Assembly: GCA_001464035.1 (NCBI GenBank)
Contig: LNEC01000019.1
Span: forward strand, 186,001 to 250,000
Origin: Bradyrhizobiaceae bacterium Ga0074131
GTDB lineage: Bacteria > Pseudomonadota > Alphaproteobacteria > Rhizobiales > Xanthobacteraceae
Length of the DNA: 64,000 bases
Direction of reading: 5' to 3'
Part shown: piece by piece, positions 1-8,515 of the stretch
Position numbering within the stretch: the stretch's first letter is position 1
How the letters are laid out: each line of letters starts with the position of its first letter
Notes under the pieces: model-generated
What the model saw: only the letters and a program-made list of their open reading frames with translations
Told to the model about the DNA's origin: nothing
The model's database searches: none
Made by a program: the position numbers and the translations under genes

Positions 1-1
1 C

Positions 2-1189
2 GAAAACGCCAGCACCATGCGCAAGCAGGAGCTGATGTTCGCCATTCTCAAGCAGCTTGCGATCCAGGAAACCGATATCATCGGCGAAGGCGTCGTCGAG
101 GTTCTCTCCGACGGCTTCGGATTCTTGCGCTCGCCGGATGCTAATTATCTGCCGGGACCGGACGATATCTACGTTTCGCCCTCGCAGATCCGCCGCTTTG
201 GACTTCGCACCGGCGACACCATCGAAGGCCATATTCGAAGCCCGAAGGAGGGCGAACGCTATTTCGCGCTGCTCAAGGTCAACACGCTGAATTTCGAGGA
301 TCCGGAGAAGTCCAAGCACAAGGTCAATTTCGACAATCTGACGCCGCTGTTTCCCGATCAGCGCTTCCGGCTCGAGCTCGAAGACCCCACCAGAAAGGAC
401 CTTTCCGCGCGGGTTATCGACATCGTGGCGCCGATCGGCAAGGGCCAGCGCGCCCTGATCGTGGCGCCGCCGCGGACCGGCAAGACCGTGCTGATGCAGA
501 ATATCGCGCACTCGATCACCGCCAATCATCCCGAGTGCTATCTGATCGTGCTGCTGATCGATGAGCGTCCCGAGGAAGTCACGGACATGCAGCGCTCGGT
601 GAAGGGCGAAGTGGTTTCCTCGACCTTCGACGAGCCGGCGGTGCGCCACGTCCAGGTCGCCGAAATGGTTATCGAGAAGGCCAAGCGGCTGGTCGAACAC
701 GGCCGCGACGTCGTGATCCTGCTGGACTCGATTACGCGCCTGGGGCGGGCCTACAACACCGTGGTGCCCTCATCCGGCAAGGTGCTCACCGGCGGCGTCG
801 ACGCCAACGCGCTGCAGCGGCCCAAACGCTTCTTCGGCGCCGCGCGCAACATCGAGGAGGGCGGTTCGCTCACCATCATCGCGACCGCGCTGGTCGATAC
901 CGGCAGCCGCATGGACGAGGTGATTTTCGAAGAGTTCAAGGGTACCGGCAATTCCGAGCTGATTCTCGATCGCAAGGTCTCGGACAAGCGGACCTTCCCG
1001 GCGATCGATATCTCGCGCTCCGGTACCCGCAAGGAAGAGCTGATCACCGATCCGCAGCTCCTGAAGAAAATGTACGTGCTGCGCCGGATCCTCAATCCGA
1101 TGGGCACCATGGATGCGATCGACTTCCTGCTCGACAAGCTGCGCAACACCAAGAACAACGCGGAATTCTTCGAGTCGATGAATACCTGA
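2..1189 (+). CDS. rho: Transcription termination factor Rho (5' end outside window)
   Basis: Hexameric RNA-binding ATPase that ends transcription at Rho-dependent sites in the cytoplasm. The frame is open from base 2 and reads ENAST before the first ATG at 17, matching the inside of alphaproteobacterial Rho, so about 25-30 N-terminal residues lie outside the window. Visible: cold-shock-like RNA-binding domain (GFGFLRSP, then YVSPSQIRRF), Walker A (PPRTGKT, about residue 155 of the visible part), Walker B (VVILLDSITR), and the Q/R-loop region with the ALQRPKRFFGAARN segment. The C-terminus is complete, followed at once by a hairpin terminator. No anomaly in the visible part. Confidence 0.97.
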   Translation, partial: ENASTMRKQELMFAILKQLAIQETDIIGEGVVEVLSDGFGFLRSPDANYLPGPDDIYVSPSQIRRFGLRTGDTIEGHIRSPKEGERYFALLKVNTLNFEDPEKSKHKVNFDNLTPLFPDQRFRLELEDPTRKDLSARVIDIVAPIGKGQRALIVAPPRTGKTVLMQNIAHSITANHPECYLIVLLIDERPEEVTDMQRSVKGEVVSSTFDEPAVRHVQVAEMVIEKAKRLVEHGRDVVILLDSITRLGRAYNTVVPSSGKVLTGGVDANALQRPKRFFGAARNIEEGGSLTIIATALVDTGSRMDEVIFEEFKGTGNSELILDRKVSDKRTFPAIDISRSGTRKEELITDPQLLKKMYVLRRILNPMGTMDAIDFLLDKLRNTKNNAEFFESMNT

Positions 1190-1211
1190 TCGATCCGGCT
1201 GGTCTTGAAGA

Positions 1212-1243
1212 GGCGTCCTTGCGGAAAGCGAGGGCGCCTTTTT
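1212..1243 (+). terminator. Intrinsic terminator after rho
   Basis: An 11-bp stem (1212-1222 with 1228-1238, two G-U pairs) closes a GGAAA loop and is followed directly by five T residues. It starts 22 bp after the rho stop codon and separates rho from mnmE. Confidence 0.85.
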
Positions 1244-1385
1244 CGTATTGGACTCGACCCCTCATGCTGGCAGCAAGGTATTGAGTACCGCCAAGCCGCC
1301 CCGGAACTCATGCGTCGGCCCGTCTACCTTTCCTTGGCGGTCGGCAATTGCGTTGCCTTTTCAAAGGCTGAGGCACAAATAGGCG

Positions 1386-2747
1386 ATGCATCCGCGGGAA
1401 CAGACCATCTTTGCGCTTTCATCGGGCCGGCCGCCGAGCGCGATTGCCATGGTGCGGGTTTCCGGGCCGCAGGCCCTGGCGGCCCTGGCTTCGCTTGCGG
1501 GCAAGGTTCCGCCGCCGCGGATGGCGACGCGGGCATTGTTGCGGGACGGCGCGCGGCAGCCGATCGACGATTCGGTGGTGCTGTGGTTTCCGGGCCCGGC
1601 CAGCGCGACCGGCGAGGATGTCGCGGAATTTCACGTCCATGGCGGCCGCGCGGTGTTGGCGGCGCTGTTCGCAGCGCTGGCAGCTTTTGACGATGTCCGT
1701 GCCGCCGAGCCCGGTGAATTCACCCGTCGCGCGTTCGAGAACGGCAAACTCGATCTCACCGAGGCCGAAGGCCTCGACGATCTGATTCATGCCGACACCG
1801 ACCGGCAACGGCGCCAAGCGTTGCGCCAGTTGAAGGGCTTGCTCGGCGACAAAGTACGCGACTGGCGCGCCGAGATCATCGATGCCTCGGCGCTGATCGA
1901 GGCCGGAATCGATTTCGCCGACGAAGGCGACGTGCCGGCCGAACTGACCGCGCCGGCGCTTCTGAAAATCAAGGACCTGCTCGCGGAAATCAAGGAAGTC
2001 CTTGCGGCACAGGGGCGAAGTGAACGTCTGCGCGAAGGACTGGTGGTGGCGATCGCGGGTTTGCCCAATGTCGGCAAGTCGACGCTGATGAATTATCTGG
2101 CGCGGCGCGAGGTGGCGATCGTCTCCCCGCATGCCGGCACCACGCGGGACATCATCGAGGTGCAACTCGATCTCGACGGCTATCCAGTGACGGTGATCGA
2201 CACCGCCGGAATTCGCGAAACCGACGATCCCGTGGAGCAGGAGGGCGTACGTCGGGCGAGGGCGCGGGCGGCGGAGGCGGATCTGGTCTTGTGGCTGGCA
2301 GATGCGCAGCGCGAGAAAATTCTGGCTGAAGGCGCAGCGCCGGTTTGGCTGGTGCGCAACAAGATCGACCTCAACGCCGGCCCGGCGGGCGGGGCGAAAT
2401 TAGCGTTGGGCCCGAACCCGGACAGAGGCCAGGGCTGCGCTGTTGAATTCCGGATTTCGGCCAGTCGCGGCGACGGGATGCCGGAATTGATCTCGGCTCT
2501 GGTGAGGTTCGCGCAAGACCATCTCGGCGCGAACGACAGTGGGCTGATCGGCAGGGAGCGGCACCGAAAATTGTTGCAGGAGACAGCGGCAGCATTGCAG
2601 CGCAGTATCGAAGTTATCGAGGTTGGGGCGGAGCTCACCGCAGAAGAATTGCGAGTCGCAGTTCATTCCTTAGGGCAGGTATTGGGCCGGGTGAACCCCG
2701 AGGATATCCTTGATGTAATCTTCCGGGAGTTCTGTATTGGGAAGTAG
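1386..2747 (+). CDS. mnmE: tRNA uridine-5-carboxymethylaminomethyl modification GTPase MnmE
   Basis: Works with MnmG to install cmnm5U at the wobble uridine of certain tRNAs. The 453 residues are normal for the family. The N-terminal folate-binding domain begins with QTIFALSSG and AIAMVRVSG; the G domain has G1 GLPNVGKST (about residue 224), the DTAGIRETDD switch region and NKID (G4). The C-terminus ends in the invariant FCIGK, whose Cys is needed for the modification. The gene is followed by a 139-bp gap carrying two parS sites and then mnmG, the usual order in alphaproteobacteria. Confidence 0.97.
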   Translation: MHPREQTIFALSSGRPPSAIAMVRVSGPQALAALASLAGKVPPPRMATRALLRDGARQPIDDSVVLWFPGPASATGEDVAEFHVHGGRAVLAALFAALAAFDDVRAAEPGEFTRRAFENGKLDLTEAEGLDDLIHADTDRQRRQALRQLKGLLGDKVRDWRAEIIDASALIEAGIDFADEGDVPAELTAPALLKIKDLLAEIKEVLAAQGRSERLREGLVVAIAGLPNVGKSTLMNYLARREVAIVSPHAGTTRDIIEVQLDLDGYPVTVIDTAGIRETDDPVEQEGVRRARARAAEADLVLWLADAQREKILAEGAAPVWLVRNKIDLNAGPAGGAKLALGPNPDRGQGCAVEFRISASRGDGMPELISALVRFAQDHLGANDSGLIGRERHRKLLQETAAALQRSIEVIEVGAELTAEELRVAVHSLGQVLGRVNPEDILDVIFREFCIGK

Positions 2748-2775
2748 TATTTCTTGAGTCATATCTAGAGCTGGG

Positions 2776-2795
2776 GTTGTTTCACGTGAAACAAC
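2776..2795. promoter_or_regulatory. parS site 1 (ParB binding)
   Basis: Perfect 20-bp palindrome GTTGTTTCACGTGAAACAAC containing the 16-bp parS core TGTTTCACGTGAAACA. It lies in the mnmE-mnmG gap upstream of parAB, the expected origin-proximal position. Confidence 0.93.
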
Positions 2796-2805
2796 TTGGA
2801 GGGGT

Positions 2806-2825
2806 CGTGTTTCACGTGAAACACG
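2806..2825. promoter_or_regulatory. parS site 2 (ParB binding)
   Basis: Second perfect 20-bp palindrome CGTGTTTCACGTGAAACACG with the same 16-bp core. Its centre is 30 bp from site 1, close to three helical turns, so two ParB dimers could load on the same DNA face. Confidence 0.93.
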
Positions 2826-2886
2826 CTGCTGCCTTGTGGCGAACTTACCGCTTCCGCGATTCGCCGCTCCGCGATAAAAGCTTTGC

Positions 2887-4770
2887 ATGATTGCGGCGCC
2901 AAATTGGTTCGATGTTATCGTGGTCGGTGGCGGCCACGCCGGCTGTGAAGCCGCGAGCGCCGCAGCACGCATGGGCGCCAGGACGGCGCTGGTGACCCAC
3001 CGCTTCGCCACCGTGGGCACGATGTCGTGTAATCCCGCCATCGGGGGACTCGGCAAGGGACATCTGGTGCGCGAGGTTGATGCGCTGGACGGCCTGATGG
3101 GGCGGGTCGCCGATGCCGCCGGTATTCAGTTTCGCATGCTCAACCGCCGTAAGGGTCCGGCGGTTCGCGGCCCGCGCGCCCAGGCCGACCGCAAGCTCTA
3201 CGCCGCCGCAATGCAGACAGCGATTCGCGGGACCGCCAGTCTGAGCGTGATCGAGGGTGAGGCCGACGAACTGACCGTCACGAACGGTCGCGTCACCGGC
3301 GTCGGCCTGATCGATGGCCGCGCGCTGTCTGCTGGCGCCGTTGTCATCACCACCGGGACCTTTCTGCGCGGGCTGATCCATCTCGGCGAGAAGAACTGGC
3401 CGGCCGGGCGTGTCGATGAGGCCCCGGCGATGGGACTTTCGAAGGCGTTCGAGCAGGCCGGCTTTACACTCGGGCGGCTGAAGACGGGCACGCCACCGCG
3501 GCTCGACGGCGCCACCATCGACTGGTCGGCGGTGGAGATGCAACCCGGCGACGATCTCCCGGAGCCGTTTTCGGTGATGACCGATCGGATCACCACCCCG
3601 CAGATCCAGTGCGGGATTACCCGCACCACGCCGGCCACCCATGAGGTGATCCGGGCCAATGTGCACCGCTCGCCGATGTATTCCGGCCAGATCAAGAGCT
3701 CGGGCCCGCGCTATTGCCCCTCCATCGAGGACAAGATCGTCCGCTTTGGTGACCGCGACGGCCATCAGATCTTCTTGGAGCCCGAAGGGCTCGATGACTC
3801 CACAGTCTATCCCAATGGCATCTCGACGTCGCTGCCGGAAGAGGTGCAGCTGACGATGCTGACCACGATTCCAGGCCTCGAGCGGGTGCGGATGGTCCGC
3901 CCAGGCTATGCGATCGAATATGACCACGTCGATCCCCGCGAGCTCGATGCCACGCTGCAGACCAAGCGGCTGCCGGGACTGTTCCTCGCCGGACAGATCA
4001 ATGGCACCACGGGCTATGAAGAGGCGGCGGCGCAGGGGCTTGTTGCGGGTCTTAATGCCGCCTTGGCCGCCAGCGGCGCTGAACCGATGGTGTTCGACCG
4101 CGCCGACGGCTATCTCGGCGTCATGATCGACGATCTGGTGACGCGCGGAATCACCGAGCCGTACCGGATGTTCACGTCACGGGCTGAATACCGGCTGACC
4201 CTGCGAGCCGACAATGCCGACCAGCGCCTGACCGACAAGGGGATCACGCTGGGCTGTGTCGGGCGGGCCAGGGCCATTCGTCACGGCGCCAAGATGACGG
4301 CGCTCAGGGTTGCGAACGCCCAAGCGAAGTCGCTAAGCATTACCCCCAATGCGGCGGCGAAGCACGGACTGGCGCTCAATCGCGACGGCCAACGCCGTTC
4401 GGCGTTCGAGTTGCTGGCCTATCCCGACGTCGGCTGGAGCGAAATATGCACCATCTGGCCGGAACTGTCGGCCATTGACCCAGCCATCGCGGTTCACGTC
4501 GAGATCGACGCCAAATACGATGTTTATCTCAAGCGCCAGACCGCCGATGTCGACGCCTTCCGCCGTGACGAAGGGCTGATCCTGACCGACACCGATTACG
4601 GCCTAGTACCGGGACTTTCCAACGAGGCCCGCTCCAAGCTCGAAGCGGAGCGGCCGCGGACGGTAGGGCAGGCCGGACGGATCGACGGCATGACCCCGGC
4701 GGCGCTGGGCATCCTGGCCGCCTATCTTCGGCGGGAGGCCCGACGGAAGCCAACGGCCGCGTCCGCATAA
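2887..4770 (+). CDS. mnmG: tRNA uridine-5-carboxymethylaminomethyl modification enzyme MnmG (GidA)
   Basis: FAD- and NADH-dependent partner of MnmE in wobble-uridine modification. The length of 627 residues is typical. The N-terminal dinucleotide fold is VVGGGHAGCEAA (about residue 12), with the family signatures CNPAIGGLGKGHLVREVDALDG, split here by CNPAIGGLG and GHLVREVDALDG, and RGLIHLGEKNWPAGR further on. RYCPSIEDKI and GQINGTTGYEEAAAQG are also present, and the C-terminal helical domain ends with TPAALGILAAYLRR. The start follows the two parS sites. A third parS lies just after the stop. Confidence 0.97.
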   Translation: MIAAPNWFDVIVVGGGHAGCEAASAAARMGARTALVTHRFATVGTMSCNPAIGGLGKGHLVREVDALDGLMGRVADAAGIQFRMLNRRKGPAVRGPRAQADRKLYAAAMQTAIRGTASLSVIEGEADELTVTNGRVTGVGLIDGRALSAGAVVITTGTFLRGLIHLGEKNWPAGRVDEAPAMGLSKAFEQAGFTLGRLKTGTPPRLDGATIDWSAVEMQPGDDLPEPFSVMTDRITTPQIQCGITRTTPATHEVIRANVHRSPMYSGQIKSSGPRYCPSIEDKIVRFGDRDGHQIFLEPEGLDDSTVYPNGISTSLPEEVQLTMLTTIPGLERVRMVRPGYAIEYDHVDPRELDATLQTKRLPGLFLAGQINGTTGYEEAAAQGLVAGLNAALAASGAEPMVFDRADGYLGVMIDDLVTRGITEPYRMFTSRAEYRLTLRADNADQRLTDKGITLGCVGRARAIRHGAKMTALRVANAQAKSLSITPNAAAKHGLALNRDGQRRSAFELLAYPDVGWSEICTIWPELSAIDPAIAVHVEIDAKYDVYLKRQTADVDAFRRDEGLILTDTDYGLVPGLSNEARSKLEAERPRTVGQAGRIDGMTPAALGILAAYLRREARRKPTAASA

Positions 4771-4780
4771 GCAAGCAAGC

Positions 4781-4796
4781 TGTTTCACGTGAAACA
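4781..4796. promoter_or_regulatory. parS site 3 (ParB binding)
   Basis: Exact 16-bp TGTTTCACGTGAAACA in the 40-bp gap between mnmG and rsmG. Confidence 0.92.
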
Positions 4797-4810
4797 AGGC
4801 CCGCAGAAAA

Positions 4811-5515
4811 ATGGCCATCCCAGCCCAACAATCGGTCGCTCTGGTCCTTGCCTCTGACAAGGCCGCGGCGCTGGCGCTAACGCCTGTTTCACGTGAAACG
4901 GAGCAGCGGCTGGATCGCTACGTGCATCTGCTGCGACAATGGCAGGCGAAAACCAATCTGATAGCGCCGTCGACGCTTCCCAACCTGTGGACCCGCCATA
5001 TCGCCGACTCGCTGCAATTGCTGAGGATCGCTCCTTCAGCCGCAATATGGGCCGATCTCGGCAGCGGCGGGGGTTTTCCCGGCGTGGTGTTGGCCTGCGC
5101 GCTGGCGGAGACACCTGGCACGGTGGTTCATCTGGTGGAGCGCAATGCCAAGAAGGCAGCGTTCCTGCGCGAGGCGCTGCGCGTTACCCACTCGCACGGC
5201 ACTGTTCATCTCGCTGAGATTGGGGATAGTGTGGACAGAATCACCGGCCCCGTCGATTGCGTCACAGCCCGCGCGCTGGCTCCTCTACACCAGCTCATCG
5301 GTTTCGCGGAGCCGCTGGTGAGGCAGGGTGCAAAAGCACTGTTTCTCAAGGGACAAGATGTAGAGACCGAATTGACCGAAGCCACTAAATACTGGAATAT
5401 CAAACCGCATCTTCACTCCAGCCGCACTGGCGGACAAGGCTGGATCGTCGAGCTCGACCGAATCGAGCGGATCTCCTCCGCGACAGCAGATGGCACCGCG
5501 CATGACCGTCATTGA
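4811..5515 (+). CDS. rsmG: 16S rRNA (guanine-N7) methyltransferase RsmG (GidB)
   Basis: SAM-dependent methyltransferase that makes m7G in the 530 loop of 16S rRNA; its loss gives low-level streptomycin resistance in several bacteria. 234 residues. The SAM-binding loop is ADLGSGGGFPG (about residue 80), preceded by WTRHIADSLQL and followed by HLVERNAKKAAFLREA and DCVTARALAPL, all typical. The coding sequence contains a parS site that encodes VSRET near residue 27, so this segment is constrained both as DNA and as protein. Its 3' end nearly meets the parA start. Confidence 0.95.
   Translation: MAIPAQQSVALVLASDKAAALALTPVSRETEQRLDRYVHLLRQWQAKTNLIAPSTLPNLWTRHIADSLQLLRIAPSAAIWADLGSGGGFPGVVLACALAETPGTVVHLVERNAKKAAFLREALRVTHSHGTVHLAEIGDSVDRITGPVDCVTARALAPLHQLIGFAEPLVRQGAKALFLKGQDVETELTEATKYWNIKPHLHSSRTGGQGWIVELDRIERISSATADGTAHDRH
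4885..4900. promoter_or_regulatory. parS site 4, inside the rsmG coding sequence
   Basis: TGTTTCACGTGAAACG: the 14-bp core GTTTCACGTGAAAC is exact and only the last outer base departs from the symmetric 16-mer. It lies within codons of rsmG. Confidence 0.85.
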
Positions 5516-6347
5516 TCAAATTTATCAAGAGGATAAGGCCTCCACCGGACATCCGCGGGTGCTTGCGCTGGCGAACCAGAAGGGCGGTGTCGGCAAGACC
5601 ACCACCGCGATTAATCTCGGCACCGCGCTCGCGGCGATCGGCGAGCGGGTGCTGATCGTCGATCTCGATCCGCAGGGCAACGCCTCCACCGGCCTCGGCA
5701 TTGATCGCCGCAGCCGCAGTTGCTCGACCTATGACGTGCTGATCGGCGAGGCACCGCTGCGCGACGCCGTCGTGCCCACCGCGGTGCCGCGCCTGCATAT
5801 CGCGGCCTCGACGATGGACCTTTCCGGCCTTGAGCTCGAACTCGGTTCGACGCGCGACCGCGCGTTCCGCTTGCGCGACGCGATCGCCGGCCTCAACCCC
5901 GTCGCCGCGCCCGATTCCGATTACACCTATGTGCTGATCGACTGTCCGCCGTCGCTGAACCTTCTTACCGTCAATGCGATGGCCGCCTCCGACGCCATCC
6001 TGGTGCCGCTGCAATGCGAGTTCTTCGCGCTCGAAGGCCTGTCGCAATTGCTGCAGACGGTGGAGCAGGTGCGCTCGACCCTCAATCCCAACCTGTCGAT
6101 TCACGGTATCGTGCTGACCATGTTCGACTCGCGCAACAATTTGTCCAACCAGGTCGTCGCCGACGTCCGCCAGTTCATGGGCGCCAAGGTCTACGACACC
6201 ATGATCCCGCGCAACGTCCGCATCTCCGAGGCGCCGTCTTACGGCAAGCCGGTGCTGGTGTACGATCTCAAATGCGTCGGCAGCGAAGCCTATCTCAAGC
6301 TCGCGACCGAAGTGATCCAGCGCGAGCGCGAGTTGCGCACGCATTAA
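5502..6347 (+). CDS. parA: Chromosome partitioning ATPase ParA
   Basis: Deviant Walker-type ATPase that moves ParB-parS complexes along the nucleoid. 281 residues from the ATG at 5502 (MTVIDQIYQED, the usual start in relatives); an in-frame ATG at 5490 would add four residues and overlap rsmG further. Deviant Walker A is QKGGVGKTTTAINLG (about residue 26), Walker A' VDLDPQGNASTG, Walker B YVLIDCPPSLNLLT, and IPRNVRISEAPSYGKP is the C-terminal signature. The protein looks intact, in contrast to parB next door. Confidence 0.96.
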   Translation: MTVIDQIYQEDKASTGHPRVLALANQKGGVGKTTTAINLGTALAAIGERVLIVDLDPQGNASTGLGIDRRSRSCSTYDVLIGEAPLRDAVVPTAVPRLHIAASTMDLSGLELELGSTRDRAFRLRDAIAGLNPVAAPDSDYTYVLIDCPPSLNLLTVNAMAASDAILVPLQCEFFALEGLSQLLQTVEQVRSTLNPNLSIHGIVLTMFDSRNNLSNQVVADVRQFMGAKVYDTMIPRNVRISEAPSYGKPVLVYDLKCVGSEAYLKLATEVIQRERELRTH

Positions 6348-6376
6348 CGAACCGTCGGGTGGGCAACGGCGCGATG

Positions 6377-6407
6377 GTGGGCACGGCGCGAAAGCGCCTA
6401 TGCCCAC
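6377..6407. repeat. Short palindromic element between parA and parB
   Basis: GTGGGCA (6377-6383) pairs with TGCCCAC (6401-6407), and inside it GGCGC (6385-6389) pairs with GCGCC (6394-6398) around a GAAA loop. Short elements of this GTGGGCA...TGCCCAC type are, from memory, dispersed in Bradyrhizobium genomes. It could also act as an mRNA hairpin that lowers parB expression relative to parA. Confidence 0.6.
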
Positions 6408-6472
6408 TACGATCCAGCGAAACCCAAGCGTTTAATTCTGGAGTGATGCGAGTGAATCCAAGGGAGCTGGCG

Positions 6473-7326
6473 ATGGCCGACGAAGCGCGTTCGCGACTGG
6501 GCCGCGGTCTTGCAAGTCTGATCGGTGATGTCGGCGGCGAGGCCGCGCATCTGGAGCGGCCGCGCTCCTCAAACCCAATCCGCGCAATCCGCGCCGCGCC
6601 TTTTCCGATGCCGAACTCAGCGAACTCTCCGATTCGATCAAGCAGCACGGCGTGATCCAGCCGATCGTGGTGCGTCCGGTCAAGGGCGTGCAGGATCGCT
6701 TCGAGATCATTGCAGGCGAGCGGCGCTGGCGGGCATCGCAGATCGCCGGGCTGCACGAAGTGCCGATCGTGCCGGTCGATGTCAGCGACTCTGACGCGCT
6801 CGAGATCGCGATCATCGAAAACGTGCAGCGCGAGGATCTCAACGCGATGGAGGAGGCGCAGGGCTATCACGCGCTATCCAACGAGTTCAGACGCAGCCAG
6901 GAAGAAATCGCAAAAATCGTCGGCAAGAGCCGCAGCCATGTCGCCAACATGATGCGGCTGACCAAGCTGCCGGCCGAGGTGCAGGCCTACATCGCGCTCG
7001 GCCAGTTATCGGCCGGCCACGCGCGCGCCCTGATCGGCGTCCCCGATCCGATCGCGGCCGCCAAACGCATCGTCGAGGAAGGTCTCAATGTCCGTCAGGC
7101 CGAGGCGCTGGCGCATGTCGAGGGCGTGCCGGTCCGCAAGCCGCAGAAGGCGCGCGGCGGCAAGGTCAAGGATCCCAACATGGTGGCGCTGGAGAAACGG
7201 GTCAGCGACGCGTTGGGCTTAGCCGTCAGCATCGACCACCGCGATCCCGGCGGCACCGTGCATATCCTCTATAGCGATCTCGAACAGCTCGACGAGATCG
7301 TGCGCCGGCTGGAAGCAACGGGTTAA
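6473..7326 (+). pseudogene. parB: Chromosome partitioning protein ParB, frameshifted by an internal deletion
   Basis: CTP-dependent DNA clamp that loads at parS and stimulates ParA. The first part (6473-6566) reads MADEARSRLGRGLASLIGD, the ParA-interacting N-terminus, in one frame. From about 6565 the match continues one frame over with LLKPNPRNPRRAFSDAELSE, then GERRWRASQ and ENVQREDLNAMEEA, the HTH region SRSHVANMMRLTKLP and the C-terminal dimer domain, all intact. Near the junction about nine residues usual in relatives (the segment ending VPIEF) are missing, so a deletion of roughly 25-28 bp fits. The N-terminal frame stops at TGA 6653-6655, which overlaps a GTG at 6652 in the ParB frame (GTGA), so re-initiation could give a 224-residue ParB lacking its N-terminus. 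I cannot exclude an assembly error. Confidence 0.85.
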
Positions 7327-7344
7327 TTAACGCTTCTCTCTTCA

Positions 7345-7471
7345 CCTCTCCCCTTGCGGGGGGGGGGGTCGCGGGCAAAGCGCGCGGATGGGGGAATGCA
7401 TCCACGAACTCGATGTCCGCGTACTGCTGAGGCGCCCCCACCCCGGACAGCCCTGCCGCAAGCGGGAGAGG
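7345..7471. repeat. Dispersed-type element with inverted ends and an 11-G tract
   Basis: CCTCTCCCCTTGCGG (7345-7359) is nearly the reverse complement of CCGCAAGCGGGAGAGG (7456-7471). The element fills the gap between the convergent parB and holA genes. A run of 11 G (7358-7368) sits at the inner edge of the left arm. Elements of this form are, from memory, common between rhizobial genes. It may serve as a two-way transcription barrier. Confidence 0.65.
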
Positions 7472-7478
7472 GAGAAGA

Positions 7479-8507
7479 TCATCCACGCCGCTTGGCATTT
7501 ACCGCAATAGCGAGCAACGCGCGCTGCGCGATCACGGCGGCCAGCGTCGCCTGTTTGCGCATCTCCAGTGCCGCGGTCGCGAGTTGTTCGATGATTCCGA
7601 CCAATCGCGCCGGGCTGAAATTCCGCAGGGCGATCTCGGCACTCGGCTTCCGGGAAAAATGCAGGCGCGGGAAACCGCTCTCCAGCAGACTCGATACCGG
7701 CGTGCCCTCGGCCACCGCGAGGCTGGTCTTGTGCAGCCAGGCGGCGTGGCGCTGCGCGGCTGATATGATCATGCCGGGATAGGTGCCGGCCACCATCGCC
7801 TTGGCGAATTCGGTTTCGACCAGGTCCGGCTTTCCCGCGAACGCGCCGTCGACGATCGGATCGACCTTGAGCTCGGAGGCATCGGCGACCACCGCCATCA
7901 CGTCGTCAAGGGTGACCTCTCGCGCGCCATGGGCATAGAGCGCGAGTTTTTTCAGTTCGTTGCGCGAGGCCTGGCGGTCGCCGCCGAGCAGGGACATCAG
8001 GACCGCGCGGGCGTCAGGCGCGATGCTCAGATTCGAGACCCGCAGCTCGCTGTCGATCAATCGCGCGAGCTGATTGGCGTCGTCGGCGTAACAGCCGATC
8101 GCGACCGCGGTCCTGGCGCGCTCGCAGGCCTTGCGCAGCGGCGATTCCGCCCGCAGTTCGCCGGCCTCGATCACGATGCGGCAATCCCTCAGGGGAGATT
8201 CCGCCAGGGTCTCGACGCCGCTGGCGAAACTGCGCGAGCCGGCGCGGACGCGAATGGCACGGCGGCCCCCGAACAGCGGCACGGTCATCGCCTCATCGAC
8301 CAGCCGCGAGGGGTCGGCGGAAAGCTCATCGCCATCGAGCCGCACCAGCGAAAAAGGATCACCGGGATCGTCGACCGCGGACGCCAGCAGCGCATCGGCC
8401 CGTTCGCGCACCAGGCCCGCATCGGGACCGTACAGCAGGATGATGGGACGCGCCGGATCGGGCCGGGCGAGAAAAGCGTCGATCTCTTTTCCGCGAAGCG
8501 CGACCAA
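7479..8507 (-). CDS. holA: DNA polymerase III delta subunit
   Basis: Clamp-loader subunit that opens the beta sliding clamp. 342 residues, typical length. The N-terminus contains IILLYGPDAGLVRERADAL, the degenerate nucleotide-fold start of HolA, then FSLVRLDGDEL and PLFGGRRAIRVR. The C-terminal domain shows PGMIISAAQRHAAWLHK and RKPSAEIALRNF. It is the last gene of a leuS-lptE-holA unit; the lptE stop lies 8 bp before this start, matching the usual lptE-holA pairing in proteobacteria. Confidence 0.93.
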   Translation of the reverse strand: MVALRGKEIDAFLARPDPARPIILLYGPDAGLVRERADALLASAVDDPGDPFSLVRLDGDELSADPSRLVDEAMTVPLFGGRRAIRVRAGSRSFASGVETLAESPLRDCRIVIEAGELRAESPLRKACERARTAVAIGCYADDANQLARLIDSELRVSNLSIAPDARAVLMSLLGGDRQASRNELKKLALYAHGAREVTLDDVMAVVADASELKVDPIVDGAFAGKPDLVETEFAKAMVAGTYPGMIISAAQRHAAWLHKTSLAVAEGTPVSSLLESGFPRLHFSRKPSAEIALRNFSPARLVGIIEQLATAALEMRKQATLAAVIAQRALLAIAVNAKRRG

Positions 8508-8515
8508 TTTATCGG

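Noticed and set aside
5508..5530. FNR-like box TTGATCAAATTTATCAA in the parA start region
   Set aside because: Half-sites are separated by 7 bases instead of 4, and it lies within coding sequence.
6540..6660. Programmed ribosomal frameshift in parB
   Set aside because: No slippery heptamer or pseudoknot was seen at the junction, and conserved residues are missing there, which fits a deletion better.
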